Source: JAQGHB01 sp036384495 (GTDB taxonomy: Bacteria; Patescibacteriota; Saccharimonadia; Saccharimonadales; UBA4665). From it: a stretch of 20,660 nt of DNA. Shown here in pieces: positions 1-6,982 of this stretch. A model generated the notes under the pieces. The model was not told the DNA's origin and searched no databases. It worked only from the letters and a program-made list of their open reading frames with translations. Within the stretch, counting starts at the first letter, position 1; the number at the start of each line of letters is the position of its first letter. The DNA lies in contig DASVMD010000045.1 in assembly GCA_036384495.1 (NCBI GenBank), positions 1-20,660 of the forward strand. The letters are read 5' to 3'. Made by a program: the position numbers and the translations under genes.

Positions 1-20
1 TTGGGATTGTGGGTGTTTCA

Positions 21-227
21 ATGAAAACAGCTCCTGTAGCTACGAGTAGCCCGCGGTACGACCAGCTGATCACTACACTTAACGCCATAAAGCATGGTAA
101 AGCCCCTAAACAACAGAGGAAGATTATTTCCGAGAAATTGATTGAAAATGCGAAGATTAGCCTAGCTGAGAAACAAGACCTCTTGAGCCAGCTTGAGGAG
201 GCTTACAGTGCGTCTGACGAAAATTAG
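21..227 (+). CDS. small hypothetical protein
   Basis: I do not recognise a family. The product is 68 residues from ATG 21; a GTG at 9 would add four residues, but ATG is preferred. It looks soluble, charged and helical, with a basic middle (KHGKAPKQQRK) and an acidic, Gln/Leu-rich C-terminal helix. There is no signal peptide or membrane segment. The 3' end overlaps the next gene by 20 nt, and that gene's Shine-Dalgarno lies inside this one, so the two are probably translated in sequence. The exported-type neighbour hints at a regulatory or cytosolic partner role, but this is only inferred from position. The upstream promoter is outside the window. Confidence 0.55.
   Translation: MKTAPVATSSPRYDQLITTLNAIKHGKAPKQQRKIISEKLIENAKISLAEKQDLLSQLEEAYSASDEN
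195..201 (+). promoter_or_regulatory. Shine-Dalgarno GAGGAGG that sets the start of the next gene at GTG 208
   Basis: GAGGAGG is followed by a 6-nt spacer and GTG at 208. The open frame extends upstream to TTG 193, but that codon overlaps this ribosome site, so GTG 208 is the better start. It is one of few strong Shine-Dalgarno sequences in the window. Confidence 0.7.
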
Positions 228-723
228 GCTAGTTATCTCGGTTCTTGTTGTTGCGGGGCTCCTAGGGGCTATATATAGCTACAACACACATCATCTTATA
301 ACGCAAAATGACCAAGAAAATACTTCCTATACATCTGGGGGCTCTTTACAGGTAAGTTCAAGCCCGAGTAGCCAAACAATAAGCCTATACTCGCCCTCGC
401 AGGAGAATAGTGTTGACCCCACACTGAACGCTCAAGCCAACAGAAGTATGGGAGCTTCAAGCCCTAACCAATCAACAACCTCCTCGGGTGGGTCGGCTCA
501 CTATGCCCAAGACGTAGCTATTATTAATGGGCTTTCCACGCAGACAACGTCAATGCCAAATTTTAACTATGGACGACCTTCACCGGCCCTTAACGTTCCA
601 CCTAGCCCAAACTGTGGTAGCAATTCAGATAGCTCCGGCTATGCCGACTGTATGGATGGTTATTGTCGTACTTATCCAGGCTCTAGCGCTTGCCTCGGTG
701 GACTACAGCAAACTCGACACTAG
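208..723 (+). CDS. membrane-anchored exported low-complexity protein
   Basis: No family recognised. From GTG 208 the product is 171 aa. A short basic N-terminus (RLTKIR) is followed by one hydrophobic segment of about 18 residues (roughly residues 8-25), which fits an uncleaved signal anchor or a signal peptide; no lipobox cysteine is visible. The rest is Ser/Thr/Asn/Gln/Pro-rich and probably disordered. The last 35 residues carry four cysteines (NCG, ADC, GYC, SAC) that could form disulfides outside the cell. It overlaps the preceding small gene by 20 nt and uses the GAGGAGG ribosome site. The 54-nt gap before the next gene shows no clear terminator. A cell-surface or envelope role is inferred from topology only. 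Confidence 0.6.
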   Translation: MRLTKIRLVISVLVVAGLLGAIYSYNTHHLITQNDQENTSYTSGGSLQVSSSPSSQTISLYSPSQENSVDPTLNAQANRSMGASSPNQSTTSSGGSAHYAQDVAIINGLSTQTTSMPNFNYGRPSPALNVPPSPNCGSNSDSSGYADCMDGYCRTYPGSSACLGGLQQTRH

Positions 724-777
724 CCGATAGCTGTGCGACATGGCATAATGACAACAATAGCAATGTAGAAACGATGT

Positions 778-1872
778 ATGCCCACGTTCAAAATTGATCT
801 CAATCCAAAAGTGTTAGCATGGGCAAGAGCTGAAAGCCGATATAAAGAAGATGAAGTCGCCTCTATACTAGGTATTAAAGCCGACGACTATTTAGGATGG
901 GAGCAGGACGGCAAGGAGATAAAATACAGTGATGTTAAGAAGTTGGCAAAACTCTACAAACGCCAAATATCCACTTTTTTTCTTGAGGATGTACCTACCA
1001 AAACTAAGACACCGACAGAGTACCGTAATCTAACTTCTAGCTACCATGAACTTAGCAAAGAAGCATATCTTTATGTGAGGCGTACTAGTTATTATCTGGA
1101 GCTTTATAGAGAGATTCAGGGCGAGGAAGTAATAAGGAAACAATACGAGTGGCTCTCTAAAGTACGTAAACACCCGGGTGCCCAGGCCACACTTCTTAGA
1201 CAAATCTTAGACGCTCCGCTTAGTGAACAGCGTAATAATGGTACTAAGCCATTCAAGTATTGGAGAGAAAAGTTCGAGAAGGAACTGAACATTTTTATCT
1301 TCCAATTTCCGCTTGAGGAGAAAGAATACGACGGGTTTAGCTATACGGTTGATGGTAAGCCATATGGTATTACGCTTAATAGTAGAATCCCCGATACGCG
1401 CAAAGTGTTTACTCTGTTCCACGAACTCGGTCACATTATCGAAGGCCAGTCCGGGATCTGTCTGGTCAACCACACTACGAATAATGTTGAGGCGAAGTGC
1501 AATTACTTTGCTGCCGAATTCCTAATGCCCGAAGATCAAATAATACCAGTCATCTCCTACAACGAGCTTAAGGATAATGCGCTAGGCCTAGGGGTCAGCC
1601 CTGAAGCATACTTAATACGCTTAAAAACCCTCAAACTTATAGAGCCAACATTGTATAAAGAATTAAAGCAAGTTATCAACGACAAGAATAGATCTTACGT
1701 AAAGCCGAAGCAAGACGGCGGCCCTCCGCCACTAGTGACCGTAAAGAGCCAGCGTGGTGAAAAGTTTTTTGATTTTGTGTTGAGCCAATTCGACTCTGGG
1801 AAAATGAGTCCCTCGTTGGTTCGTGATGTTTTAGGGATAAGAGTGGTGGGGTTAAGTAGGCAGGACAACTGA
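778..1872 (+). CDS. Xre-type HTH / ImmA-IrrE family zinc metallopeptidase (COG2856-like)
   Basis: The N-terminal 60 residues look like an Xre/Cro helix-turn-helix (EVASILGIKADDYLGWEQ, then DVKKLAKLY). A helical linker leads to an ImmA/IrrE peptidase domain with HELGH at residues 215-219. The third zinc ligand is probably E238, in the family's second motif (VEAKCNYFAAEFLMP). Length, 364 aa, is normal for the HTH-ImmA/IrrE fusion. Members cleave repressors or antitoxins (ImmA of ICEBs1, IrrE of Deinococcus) or act as antitoxin-like regulators of linked toxins. The next gene starts 1 nt after this stop. Pairing with DUF4411 is a known arrangement of predicted toxin-antitoxin modules. I infer that this protein binds DNA to regulate the operon and senses or processes a partner. 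The cleavage target is not visible here. Family call confident, role inferred. Confidence 0.88.
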   Translation: MPTFKIDLNPKVLAWARAESRYKEDEVASILGIKADDYLGWEQDGKEIKYSDVKKLAKLYKRQISTFFLEDVPTKTKTPTEYRNLTSSYHELSKEAYLYVRRTSYYLELYREIQGEEVIRKQYEWLSKVRKHPGAQATLLRQILDAPLSEQRNNGTKPFKYWREKFEKELNIFIFQFPLEEKEYDGFSYTVDGKPYGITLNSRIPDTRKVFTLFHELGHIIEGQSGICLVNHTTNNVEAKCNYFAAEFLMPEDQIIPVISYNELKDNALGLGVSPEAYLIRLKTLKLIEPTLYKELKQVINDKNRSYVKPKQDGGPPPLVTVKSQRGEKFFDFVLSQFDSGKMSPSLVRDVLGIRVVGLSRQDN

Positions 1873-1873
1873 G

Positions 1874-2392
1874 ATGGCCGAAGCAAAGAGTAAGCCACGA
1901 ATTTATATTTTTGACGCTAGTGTTCTGCTGCGTTTAAATAGAATCAACGAAACAGATTTTGAGATACCACAGGCCATATGGGATAAGTTTAGCGAGCTAT
2001 TAGATTCTGGCGAAATTATTTCGCAACGCTACGTATATGAAGAAGTTGTCTCCAACTCTGACAGTCCTGACAAAGTGTCCGCTTGGTTTAAGCCTTACAA
2101 AAGTTGTTGCCCGATTGAAACCGCCGACCAAGTGCTGTTCAACTCAGAGATTATTAAAAAGTTTCCAGGACTGATCGATCCAAAGCGAGAAAAAGAACAA
2201 GCCGACCCCTGGCTGATTGCACTTGCTCGTGATCTGTCCAGCAAAGACAGCGAACATGAATATGTAATTGTCACTCAAGAGAGCAAGCGGAGTTCGACAA
2301 AAATACCGGCCGCCGCAAATACATACGACATAGGCACTCTTACACTTCGCGAGTTCTTGGACGAAAAGAAGATTAGCCTGACAGTCATATGA
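1874..2392 (+). CDS. DUF4411 family PIN-like protein, predicted RNase toxin
   Basis: This 172-aa protein has the layout of DUF4411, a PIN-like group. The first acidic residue is D14 in YIFDAS, a middle acidic patch lies in VYEEV, and a further Asp is D111 in ADPWLIALA. The VIVTQE strand follows, as in PIN folds, where three or four acidic residues bind Mg2+/Mn2+ for RNA cleavage. It starts 1 nt after the ImmA/IrrE gene and overlaps the next gene by ATGA, so all three are almost certainly co-transcribed and coupled. I infer that it is the toxic or effector nuclease controlled by the upstream HTH-peptidase. DUF4411 proteins are poorly characterised biochemically, so RNase activity is expected from the fold, not proven. 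Confidence 0.82.
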   Translation: MAEAKSKPRIYIFDASVLLRLNRINETDFEIPQAIWDKFSELLDSGEIISQRYVYEEVVSNSDSPDKVSAWFKPYKSCCPIETADQVLFNSEIIKKFPGLIDPKREKEQADPWLIALARDLSSKDSEHEYVIVTQESKRSSTKIPAAANTYDIGTLTLREFLDEKKISLTVI

Positions 2393-2859
2393 ACAAAAAC
2401 GTTAAATCGCTAATAGGTTGGTGGAAAGTGCTGGGCAGAGACCAGTCAGACCCCTTTATGAAATTTTTCGTGTTCTACATGTGTTTGGACGCATGGATGA
2501 CAGCTGAGTCTGGTAAGGATAGGGACGAGGATAAGCTGAACTGGCTCATAAACACACCGAATGACCTTAATCATCACCGGCAGGGTATTCAAGGCGGAGC
2601 AAAATTTCAGAGCTGGCTGAACGGCCTGATGCGAGAGAGTCCCGTGGATGATATGCGTCCTAGCAAGCTTGGTGTACGCACTGTGTCGCTCTCAGATACC
2701 TCGGATTTCAGCCAAGTAGTAAAGTTTATCTACCAAATACGCTGCAACCTATTTCATGGCAGTAAAAGTCCCCTTAATGCACGAGATAAACACCTTGTTA
2801 ACTTATCAGGAAAAATACTTGAGAGGTGGATAGAATGGACGTCTGCCAAAATCGAATAG
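2389..2859 (+). CDS. small HEPN-domain protein with intact RX4H motif
   Basis: This 156-aa helical protein ends in a HEPN-type segment with R118-C-N-L-F-H123 followed by GSKSP. That matches the RX4-6H catalytic motif of HEPN RNases and the 'RNxxFHG' style of the Apea-like HEPN group. The N-terminal part is rich in Trp and charged residues (GWWKVLGRDQSDPF) and is not assigned. It overlaps the DUF4411 stop by 4 nt (ATGA), so translation should be coupled. HEPN proteins commonly act as ribonucleases in toxin-antitoxin and anti-phage systems. Third place after an ImmA/IrrE-DUF4411 pair suggests an added effector or a toxin held in check by the operon. It ends 1 nt before the convergent second HEPN gene. 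Motif clear, exact family less so. Confidence 0.75.
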   Translation: MNKNVKSLIGWWKVLGRDQSDPFMKFFVFYMCLDAWMTAESGKDRDEDKLNWLINTPNDLNHHRQGIQGGAKFQSWLNGLMRESPVDDMRPSKLGVRTVSLSDTSDFSQVVKFIYQIRCNLFHGSKSPLNARDKHLVNLSGKILERWIEWTSAKIE

Positions 2860-4212
2860 TCAGTCGTACATCCCAAAATCCATGTTGGCGTGAGCGTCAC
2901 GTACATTTGACTCGTGCCTTATGAAGTCGTCTAATTCTTCATCCGACATACCCAGAAGACTCTTGTACTGCTTAACGCTTGCCGGGTCAAAGCTAATATC
3001 AAACTCAGTGGCTATGTATTTGTATGCATTTTTTGTCTTAGGGCTGGAAGCAAGCAGTACCAGAAGCTTGTCTAGCTCTTTGAAGTTTATTGCCATATCC
3101 TGCCACCGAGCAACAACTTTATCATCGTACACGCTCATTGGTATTCGGTGTTTGGCAGGTTTAAAGTAAAACGAAAAGTTCGTGTTGAGCTTATCGAAGT
3201 GCCCATGTGCCGTGGCATTACGCCGATGTTCGGACAGCTCTCGAAGATAGTCGTAAAGCTTCTTGAAGTCCTTATCCGCTATCGGAAGCACTTCCTTGAA
3301 TTTTTGGTGCCAAGCGAGACGGCGTATGAAAGCATGGGGGTCTTTGACGTGACTGCTCTTGGAGAATGGCAAGAATAACACGCAGATATGCTCGATCATA
3401 CCGAAGTACGCTAGATATGCTGCTTGCTCAAGATAACCGGATTTGTCTTGTGCAGAAGATAGTCTTTGCATCTCTTCGACGATAGCCTCAACACTTTTCT
3501 TACTTTTTCGTATATCATCTAGGCATATACCGTCGCCATCATTAGTTTGCTCGGTCTGTGCTTGATCTCTAAAGAACTCGTACATATTTCGTGAGTCCCT
3601 GAGCTTGTTGCTGATAATGATGTTGCCTTGATCGAGGGCTTTGGTTGCTGCTTCCCGTACAATTTCCTGTGCTAAATCCAGTCCTTTCTCTAGTCGTTTA
3701 ACAATATTGTCATGTAGCTTAGTGGTTTCTTTTTTGTTTAGCCCACTCTCCAAAATAAGCTTGAAGCCGAATTTTTGGTGCATAACAGTGCATTGCTTAC
3801 CTTGGTAGTAAAACGGTACCTCCCAGTTCACTTTTTCATAAGGCTGGTCAAATACTCGTAGCGTCGTGAAGTCTCCTAGTATGTATCTAAGAAGGCGTAG
3901 CTTGTCGTAGTCGGCAAATCTTAGATCAAAGTATTGTGAAGGTGCTTTAGGGTTGTGTACGTGTAAGGAAAACGGGGTGCCATCCTGATTAAAGTCTTTG
4001 TAGAGCTCAACCATCTTCTGTTCTGTCGCAGAGAGCTTTGATAGATCAATCACTTTAGGTGTATCCAGCTCCTTTTTGCGTTTTTCCTTGGCGAGCGTGA
4101 ACTGCATGATAGCTAGGCCAGCTTGCTGAGCTTCCTCGTCGGTGTAGTCTCTGCCGGTCTGCTCTTTGAGTAGCTTTTGTAACTCTTTGATACGTTCTGG
4201 GCTGATTCTCAT
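2860..4212 (-). CDS. 450-aa HEPN-type protein convergent to the toxin-like operon
   Basis: The N-terminal 40 residues form a charged helical segment (SPERIKELQKLLKEQTGRDY, then TDEEAQQAGLAI). Similar openings are common in CPR proteins of unknown role. The centre is helical. Near the C-terminus, R330-R331-N-A-T-A-H336 followed by G gives an RX4H motif, with helices on both sides as in HEPN domains (FKKLYDYLRELSEHRRNATA). A possible use is RNA cleavage; an inactive regulatory HEPN cannot be excluded. It converges with the small HEPN gene, ending 1 nt from it, and has its own promoter: TATAAT lies just upstream of ATG, suggesting a leaderless mRNA. There is no signal peptide or clear membrane helix. 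Family assignment rests on the motif alone. Confidence 0.65.
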   Translation of the reverse strand: MRISPERIKELQKLLKEQTGRDYTDEEAQQAGLAIMQFTLAKEKRKKELDTPKVIDLSKLSATEQKMVELYKDFNQDGTPFSLHVHNPKAPSQYFDLRFADYDKLRLLRYILGDFTTLRVFDQPYEKVNWEVPFYYQGKQCTVMHQKFGFKLILESGLNKKETTKLHDNIVKRLEKGLDLAQEIVREAATKALDQGNIIISNKLRDSRNMYEFFRDQAQTEQTNDGDGICLDDIRKSKKSVEAIVEEMQRLSSAQDKSGYLEQAAYLAYFGMIEHICVLFLPFSKSSHVKDPHAFIRRLAWHQKFKEVLPIADKDFKKLYDYLRELSEHRRNATAHGHFDKLNTNFSFYFKPAKHRIPMSVYDDKVVARWQDMAINFKELDKLLVLLASSPKTKNAYKYIATEFDISFDPASVKQYKSLLGMSDEELDDFIRHESNVRDAHANMDFGMYD

Positions 4213-4218
4213 AGCTTA

Positions 4219-4224
4219 ATTATA
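4219..4224 (-). promoter_or_regulatory. -10 box TATAAT, leaderless arrangement for the 450-aa HEPN gene
   Basis: On the minus strand TATAAT ends 7 nt before the A of the start codon, so transcription should begin at or next to the ATG itself. No Shine-Dalgarno would then be present. A good -35 is not obvious. Confidence 0.6.
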
Positions 4225-4477
4225 TGCTGCTCGTTTATATATGGGGGTACTGTTTTTCTGTGTTAAGTGAGATGGTACCAAGCGAAATCTGGTGGGTGCG
4301 GGGTCTTGCCGACAGAAATAAACATAAAGACACAACCACCCCTGTTATTTTCCAAGGTCTCTAGAACCGGTACTGCGGAGCATTCGGGTTCGGTGGGGCG
4401 AGGACGCGCGTAGGAACTAGTTCCGAGCACGCCGCAGCGGAGAAGGCCGCCGGCCGCATCCGGTCGGGCTCCAGGCA
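4225..4477. other. unexplained GC-rich intergenic block
   Basis: There is no supported gene here. Positions 4375-4475 are much richer in G+C than the flanking genes. Visible structure includes the perfect palindrome GGAACTAGTTCC at 4413-4424. GGTGG and GTCTT near 4291-4305 can pair with AAGAC and CCACC further on, giving an imperfect hairpin. On the minus strand a 72-codon frame (ATG at 4478, stop at 4263) stays open, but it has no visible ribosome site and its sequence does not resemble a protein I know. It could hold a structured RNA, a remnant of a mobile element or a foreign insert. I cannot match it to tmRNA, RNase P, 6S or SRP RNA by eye. Confidence 0.4.
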
Positions 4478-4506
4478 TTGACAAATTATGCAAGCTGTGA
4501 TAGGAT
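4478..4506 (+). promoter_or_regulatory. sigma70-type promoter TTGACA-N17-TAGGAT
   Basis: A consensus -35 (4478-4483), an ideal 17-nt spacer and TAGGAT at 4501-4506 predict a start near 4513. That gives a leader of about 20 nt before ATG 4533 and rules out the upstream in-frame ATG at 4488, which lies inside the promoter. Confidence 0.8.
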
Positions 4507-4532
4507 GTATAAAAGTTAATCAAAACAAACAC

Positions 4533-5120
4533 ATGTCCGAATCAATCACTCAAACCAATCCAGAACCCCAGGCAAGCGCTGAAGTCAACGATGCTATTGC
4601 CGAAACGTTTCGGCATAATGCAGAGATGCTTAATACTCGCGTGAATCCAGTCGCAATGCTAGCAGCTGGAGAAGGGCAGTCCGTAGAAGGGAAGCAGTGC
4701 TTTGGAGTTGAGATAAGCTTGCACGTCGACAGCACTACCGGCCGAATCGTAGACATTAAAAGCGTCGAGGAAGAACAGCGCGAAACTACTCGACGTGGCA
4801 GTATTATTACACGAGACGGTGAAGGCAATATAGACTCATTCCTTATGCTAGAGCCTGAGCTACCCGAAGGCATTGTTCGAGTACCTGCTACAACTCTCTC
4901 GGCCATGCCTGACTTTAGTGGTGAGCGCTCAGACGGCAAGGTGCGCGTAAATCGACCAGATTCTTGGGTGCGCAACGAGCAAATTATGGTAAATCCTGCT
5001 GCAGACGGCTCATCTATTGTCGAAGAGCGCATACCTGATCCTATTGAGCGTGGAATTTTCCTCCAGTCCATTGAGCGCCATAACGCTGAGCCCCAGCCTG
5101 CAGAAATCAGTAGTTCTTAG
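4533..5120 (+). CDS. hypothetical protein, acidic, disordered N-terminus
   Basis: Family not recognised. The product is 195 aa from ATG 4533, chosen because the promoter lies over the earlier ATG 4488. The first 20 residues are Thr/Gln/Pro/Glu-rich (SITQTNPEPQASAEV). The rest is acidic, with alternating beta-like stretches (FGVEISLHVDSTTGRIVDIK) and many Arg-Glu pairs, suggesting a soluble globular domain. There is no signal peptide, membrane segment or known motif. It is followed after 14 nt by the next gene, probably in one operon. The N-terminus resembles in character those of the next two proteins, which may mean shared handling or localisation; this is speculative. Confidence 0.65.
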   Translation: MSESITQTNPEPQASAEVNDAIAETFRHNAEMLNTRVNPVAMLAAGEGQSVEGKQCFGVEISLHVDSTTGRIVDIKSVEEEQRETTRRGSIITRDGEGNIDSFLMLEPELPEGIVRVPATTLSAMPDFSGERSDGKVRVNRPDSWVRNEQIMVNPAADGSSIVEERIPDPIERGIFLQSIERHNAEPQPAEISSS

Positions 5121-5134
5121 TAGGTAGTTTTATT

Positions 5135-5773
5135 ATGGAAAAAATCCCGCAGACCTCACACGAACCCCAGACCCCAGAACTAGCTACAAGTCCTGAGCTT
5201 TCAGAGCAAGTTGCTAATGCTGCTGCCGCTATCGGGGGCGTTGGAGCTGTTGCCGTTGGTCACGAGATTACTCCGCCCGCTGAGCCTAATCCCCAAGGCT
5301 TTATTGGCCGGCGCTGGCAAGGGCTGAAAAAGGCGATGCGTGGTTTTGATCTGCGTAATTCATCAGCAGGTCAAGCGGCTATAGAATCGGGCGTAGAATT
5401 CTCAAAATGGGACGTTGCTAAGGCGGCTATTTACGAAGCGGGATTAACGTTGCCCCAAGTTGGCCGCGTTGCCGCGGGGGTTGTTAACGAAGCGCTCGGT
5501 GGGCGTAGTCAGGAAAAGAGGACCTATAAGATTGCTCGGGCCAATGCTGGCCTTGCCAACCCGCTGATGCGTAAAAAATTGGCTGAGGGTTTGCTCCAAA
5601 AAACAGTCGCTAATAACCCAGCCTATATTCATATTGCCAAAACCCCGATACTAGCGGGAGATCTTGGCACAAGGCGAGTTATCCGAAACAAGCTGCACCA
5701 AGAGGCTAATAGTAAAGCCAAGCGTATGCAGAGCCGCGATCGACGTCGCCAGCAAATACACGGCTCACGCTAG
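5135..5773 (+). CDS. hypothetical basic protein
   Basis: Family not recognised. The product is 212 aa. It opens with a Pro/Glu/Thr/Gln-rich tail (PQTSHEPQTPELATS). An Ala/Gly/Val stretch follows (about residues 26-45, NAAAAIGGVGAVAVG) that is only weakly hydrophobic. The C-terminal two thirds are helical and strongly basic, ending in a cluster of Lys/Arg (KAKRMQSRDRRRQQ) suited to binding nucleic acid or acidic membrane surfaces. It starts 14 nt after the previous stop, so co-transcription with the 4533 gene is likely. Only a weak purine run precedes the start. No function is proposed. Confidence 0.65.
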   Translation: MEKIPQTSHEPQTPELATSPELSEQVANAAAAIGGVGAVAVGHEITPPAEPNPQGFIGRRWQGLKKAMRGFDLRNSSAGQAAIESGVEFSKWDVAKAAIYEAGLTLPQVGRVAAGVVNEALGGRSQEKRTYKIARANAGLANPLMRKKLAEGLLQKTVANNPAYIHIAKTPILAGDLGTRRVIRNKLHQEANSKAKRMQSRDRRRQQIHGSR

Positions 5774-5832
5774 CGGAAGTTAAAATAACCCACATAACTA
5801 GACGGTAATAGTTCGAAAATCCGACTCGATGC

Positions 5833-5869
5833 CCCGCCAATTAACTTATTAACACCATTGTGATAGTAT
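5833..5869 (+). promoter_or_regulatory. promoter module CCCGCCAATTAACT-N17-TAGTAT (copy 1)
   Basis: TTAACT (5841-5846), a 17-nt spacer and an extended -10 TGaTAGTAT (5861-5869) predict a start at or next to ATG 5877. The -35 overlaps CCCGCCAATT, which recurs at 6309-6318 in front of the next gene with identical spacing. The remaining space 5774-5832 shows no gene. Confidence 0.7.
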
Positions 5870-5876
5870 AATTTTT

Positions 5877-6287
5877 ATGACTCAACCGAACACACACCAT
5901 GAACAAGCAGGTTACCCTATCGTGGGCCCCAAAGAAGCCTTACGACTATATGGAGAAGGTGTACGTAGGCTTCGTAAGCCCGAGCCTCACCTTATAGGTC
6001 CAGGACGCGATGCTAATTCGTATGATTTTCGAGGAGTCGGAGCTGCTATGAACGTAGTAAGTAACTTCCCGCACCAAACTGACGCTGAAGGTAATCGTCT
6101 CCCTGCCGACCCTGAGGCAATCAAGACACACATGGAGCAAGGCTTAGCTGAGATTACACGCGCAGGTAGAGGTCAGCGTCCACTGGCAGACGATTTTGTA
6201 GCAGGCTATACGCGGATGTCTGAGGCATTCAGCCGCCCGCCCGAAGAACCCACAGCGACTATAGAGCAAGTGCCTACGGCAAAATAG
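5877..6287 (+). CDS. hypothetical protein with leaderless-type start
   Basis: Family not recognised. The product is 136 aa and soluble. It begins with a polar tail (TQPNTHHEQAGYP), then a helical, mildly basic region (KEALRLYGEGVRRLRK), and ends in a Pro/Glu/Thr-rich tail. No catalytic motif, signal peptide or membrane segment is seen. ATG 5877 is preferred because TAGTAT ends 8 nt upstream, putting the transcription start at the codon; no ribosome site is present. The promoter module and the sequence around its stop codon are repeated at the next gene, which suggests parallel regulation or duplication of the surrounding DNA, although the proteins themselves do not look alike. Confidence 0.6.
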   Translation: MTQPNTHHEQAGYPIVGPKEALRLYGEGVRRLRKPEPHLIGPGRDANSYDFRGVGAAMNVVSNFPHQTDAEGNRLPADPEAIKTHMEQGLAEITRAGRGQRPLADDFVAGYTRMSEAFSRPPEEPTATIEQVPTAK

Positions 6288-6314
6288 TTCCAGGCTCCTT
6301 CCGCCAGGCCCGCC
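6285..6314 (+). repeat. 30-nt stop-codon-spanning repeat, copy 1
   Basis: It starts at the TAG stop of the preceding gene and matches 6980-7009, also starting at a TAG stop, at 22 of 30 positions with no gap. The shared core is CTCCTTC...CCGCC. Each copy can form a small hairpin (CCT...AGG here). It may be a 3' processing or termination element, or a trace of duplication. Confidence 0.55.
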
Positions 6315-6345
6315 AATTGACCAAATACTACTTTTATTGTAGTAT
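6309..6345 (+). promoter_or_regulatory. promoter module CCCGCCAATTGACC-N17-TAGTAT (copy 2)
   Basis: TTGACC at 6317-6322, a 17-nt spacer and TAGTAT at 6340-6345 predict a start at ATG 6353. The -35 to ATG distance (36 nt) is the same as in copy 1. An inverted repeat AATACTAC-N7-GTAGTATT covers the spacer and -10, a possible operator. Confidence 0.72.
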
Positions 6346-6352
6346 TTTTATT

Positions 6353-6982
6353 ATGAACATCTATCATTACTCTAAAGTCGGTGACTGGCAATCAATACAA
6401 AGTGGCTCATGGCAGTCCCGCAATGTGCCTGGCCTAGGAAATAATCTTAGAGTATGTAAAGACAATTTTATAGACGAAGGTGCGCGAGACGGTGCTGTCT
6501 TCGGACTGTTAGAGCCAGAGCCAGCTAACTGGGTCGAGAACTCTGAGTTTCCGGTGGCCTGGACGTACTTAACAGCACATGTGGGGAGACTTCTATTAAC
6601 CTATGAGCCCACAGAAGAGATCGTAGAAAAGTCATTCATTATAGACTGGGCGCATATGGAGAGATTTTGCGGGGGTCAAAAAGATAACCTGAATAATAGC
6701 CAGGAAAGCCGTGGTAGTAGCTCCGGTATGACAAGACTTGATGCCGAACGAGCCTATTGGGCTAGTAAAGTGCCTCTTGCCGAGTACATTTCCGATCCCG
6801 CAGTCATTAACGAACTAGCTTTGCCTGAAGTTATTACTATGTGCGTCGTCCCGGCTGAAATAATTAAGATTGCAGATACTCAGCCCCAATTACCAGACGC
6901 CTCACCTCATGAAAGAAAGAAAATTCTTAGAGCTATTGAGTACAGTCCTGAGCTTGAGGCACTAAGGGCCTATGCGGTATAG
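6353..6982 (+). CDS. hypothetical protein, possibly enzyme-like
   Basis: Family not recognised with confidence. The product is 209 aa from ATG 6353. The frame is open from TTG 6317, but that codon is the -35 box. The opening IYHYSKVGDWQSIQSG resembles in layout the start of some ADP-ribosyltransferase-like folds, in which an early His-Tyr strand is followed by a helix and glycine. I see no full catalytic triad, so this is only a hint. Aromatic and acidic residues are frequent and there is a LEPEP segment; no signal peptide or membrane helix is visible. The leaderless-type promoter is described at 6309. The 3' end runs into the second copy of the stop-codon repeat. Confidence 0.6.
   Translation: MNIYHYSKVGDWQSIQSGSWQSRNVPGLGNNLRVCKDNFIDEGARDGAVFGLLEPEPANWVENSEFPVAWTYLTAHVGRLLLTYEPTEEIVEKSFIIDWAHMERFCGGQKDNLNNSQESRGSSSGMTRLDAERAYWASKVPLAEYISDPAVINELALPEVITMCVVPAEIIKIADTQPQLPDASPHERKKILRAIEYSPELEALRAYAV

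Noticed and set aside
4263..4532. Minus-strand 89-codon frame in the GC-rich intergenic block
   Set aside because: It has no ribosome site, its upstream end overlaps the plus-strand promoter at 4478-4506, and its sequence looks like no known family. It is kept only as part of the unexplained block.
5774..5876. tRNA-like 3' remnant (GTTCGAAAATCC and CCGCCA)
   Set aside because: The T-arm stem does not pair properly and no acceptor partner is found upstream, so it is not a tRNA or a clear attachment site.
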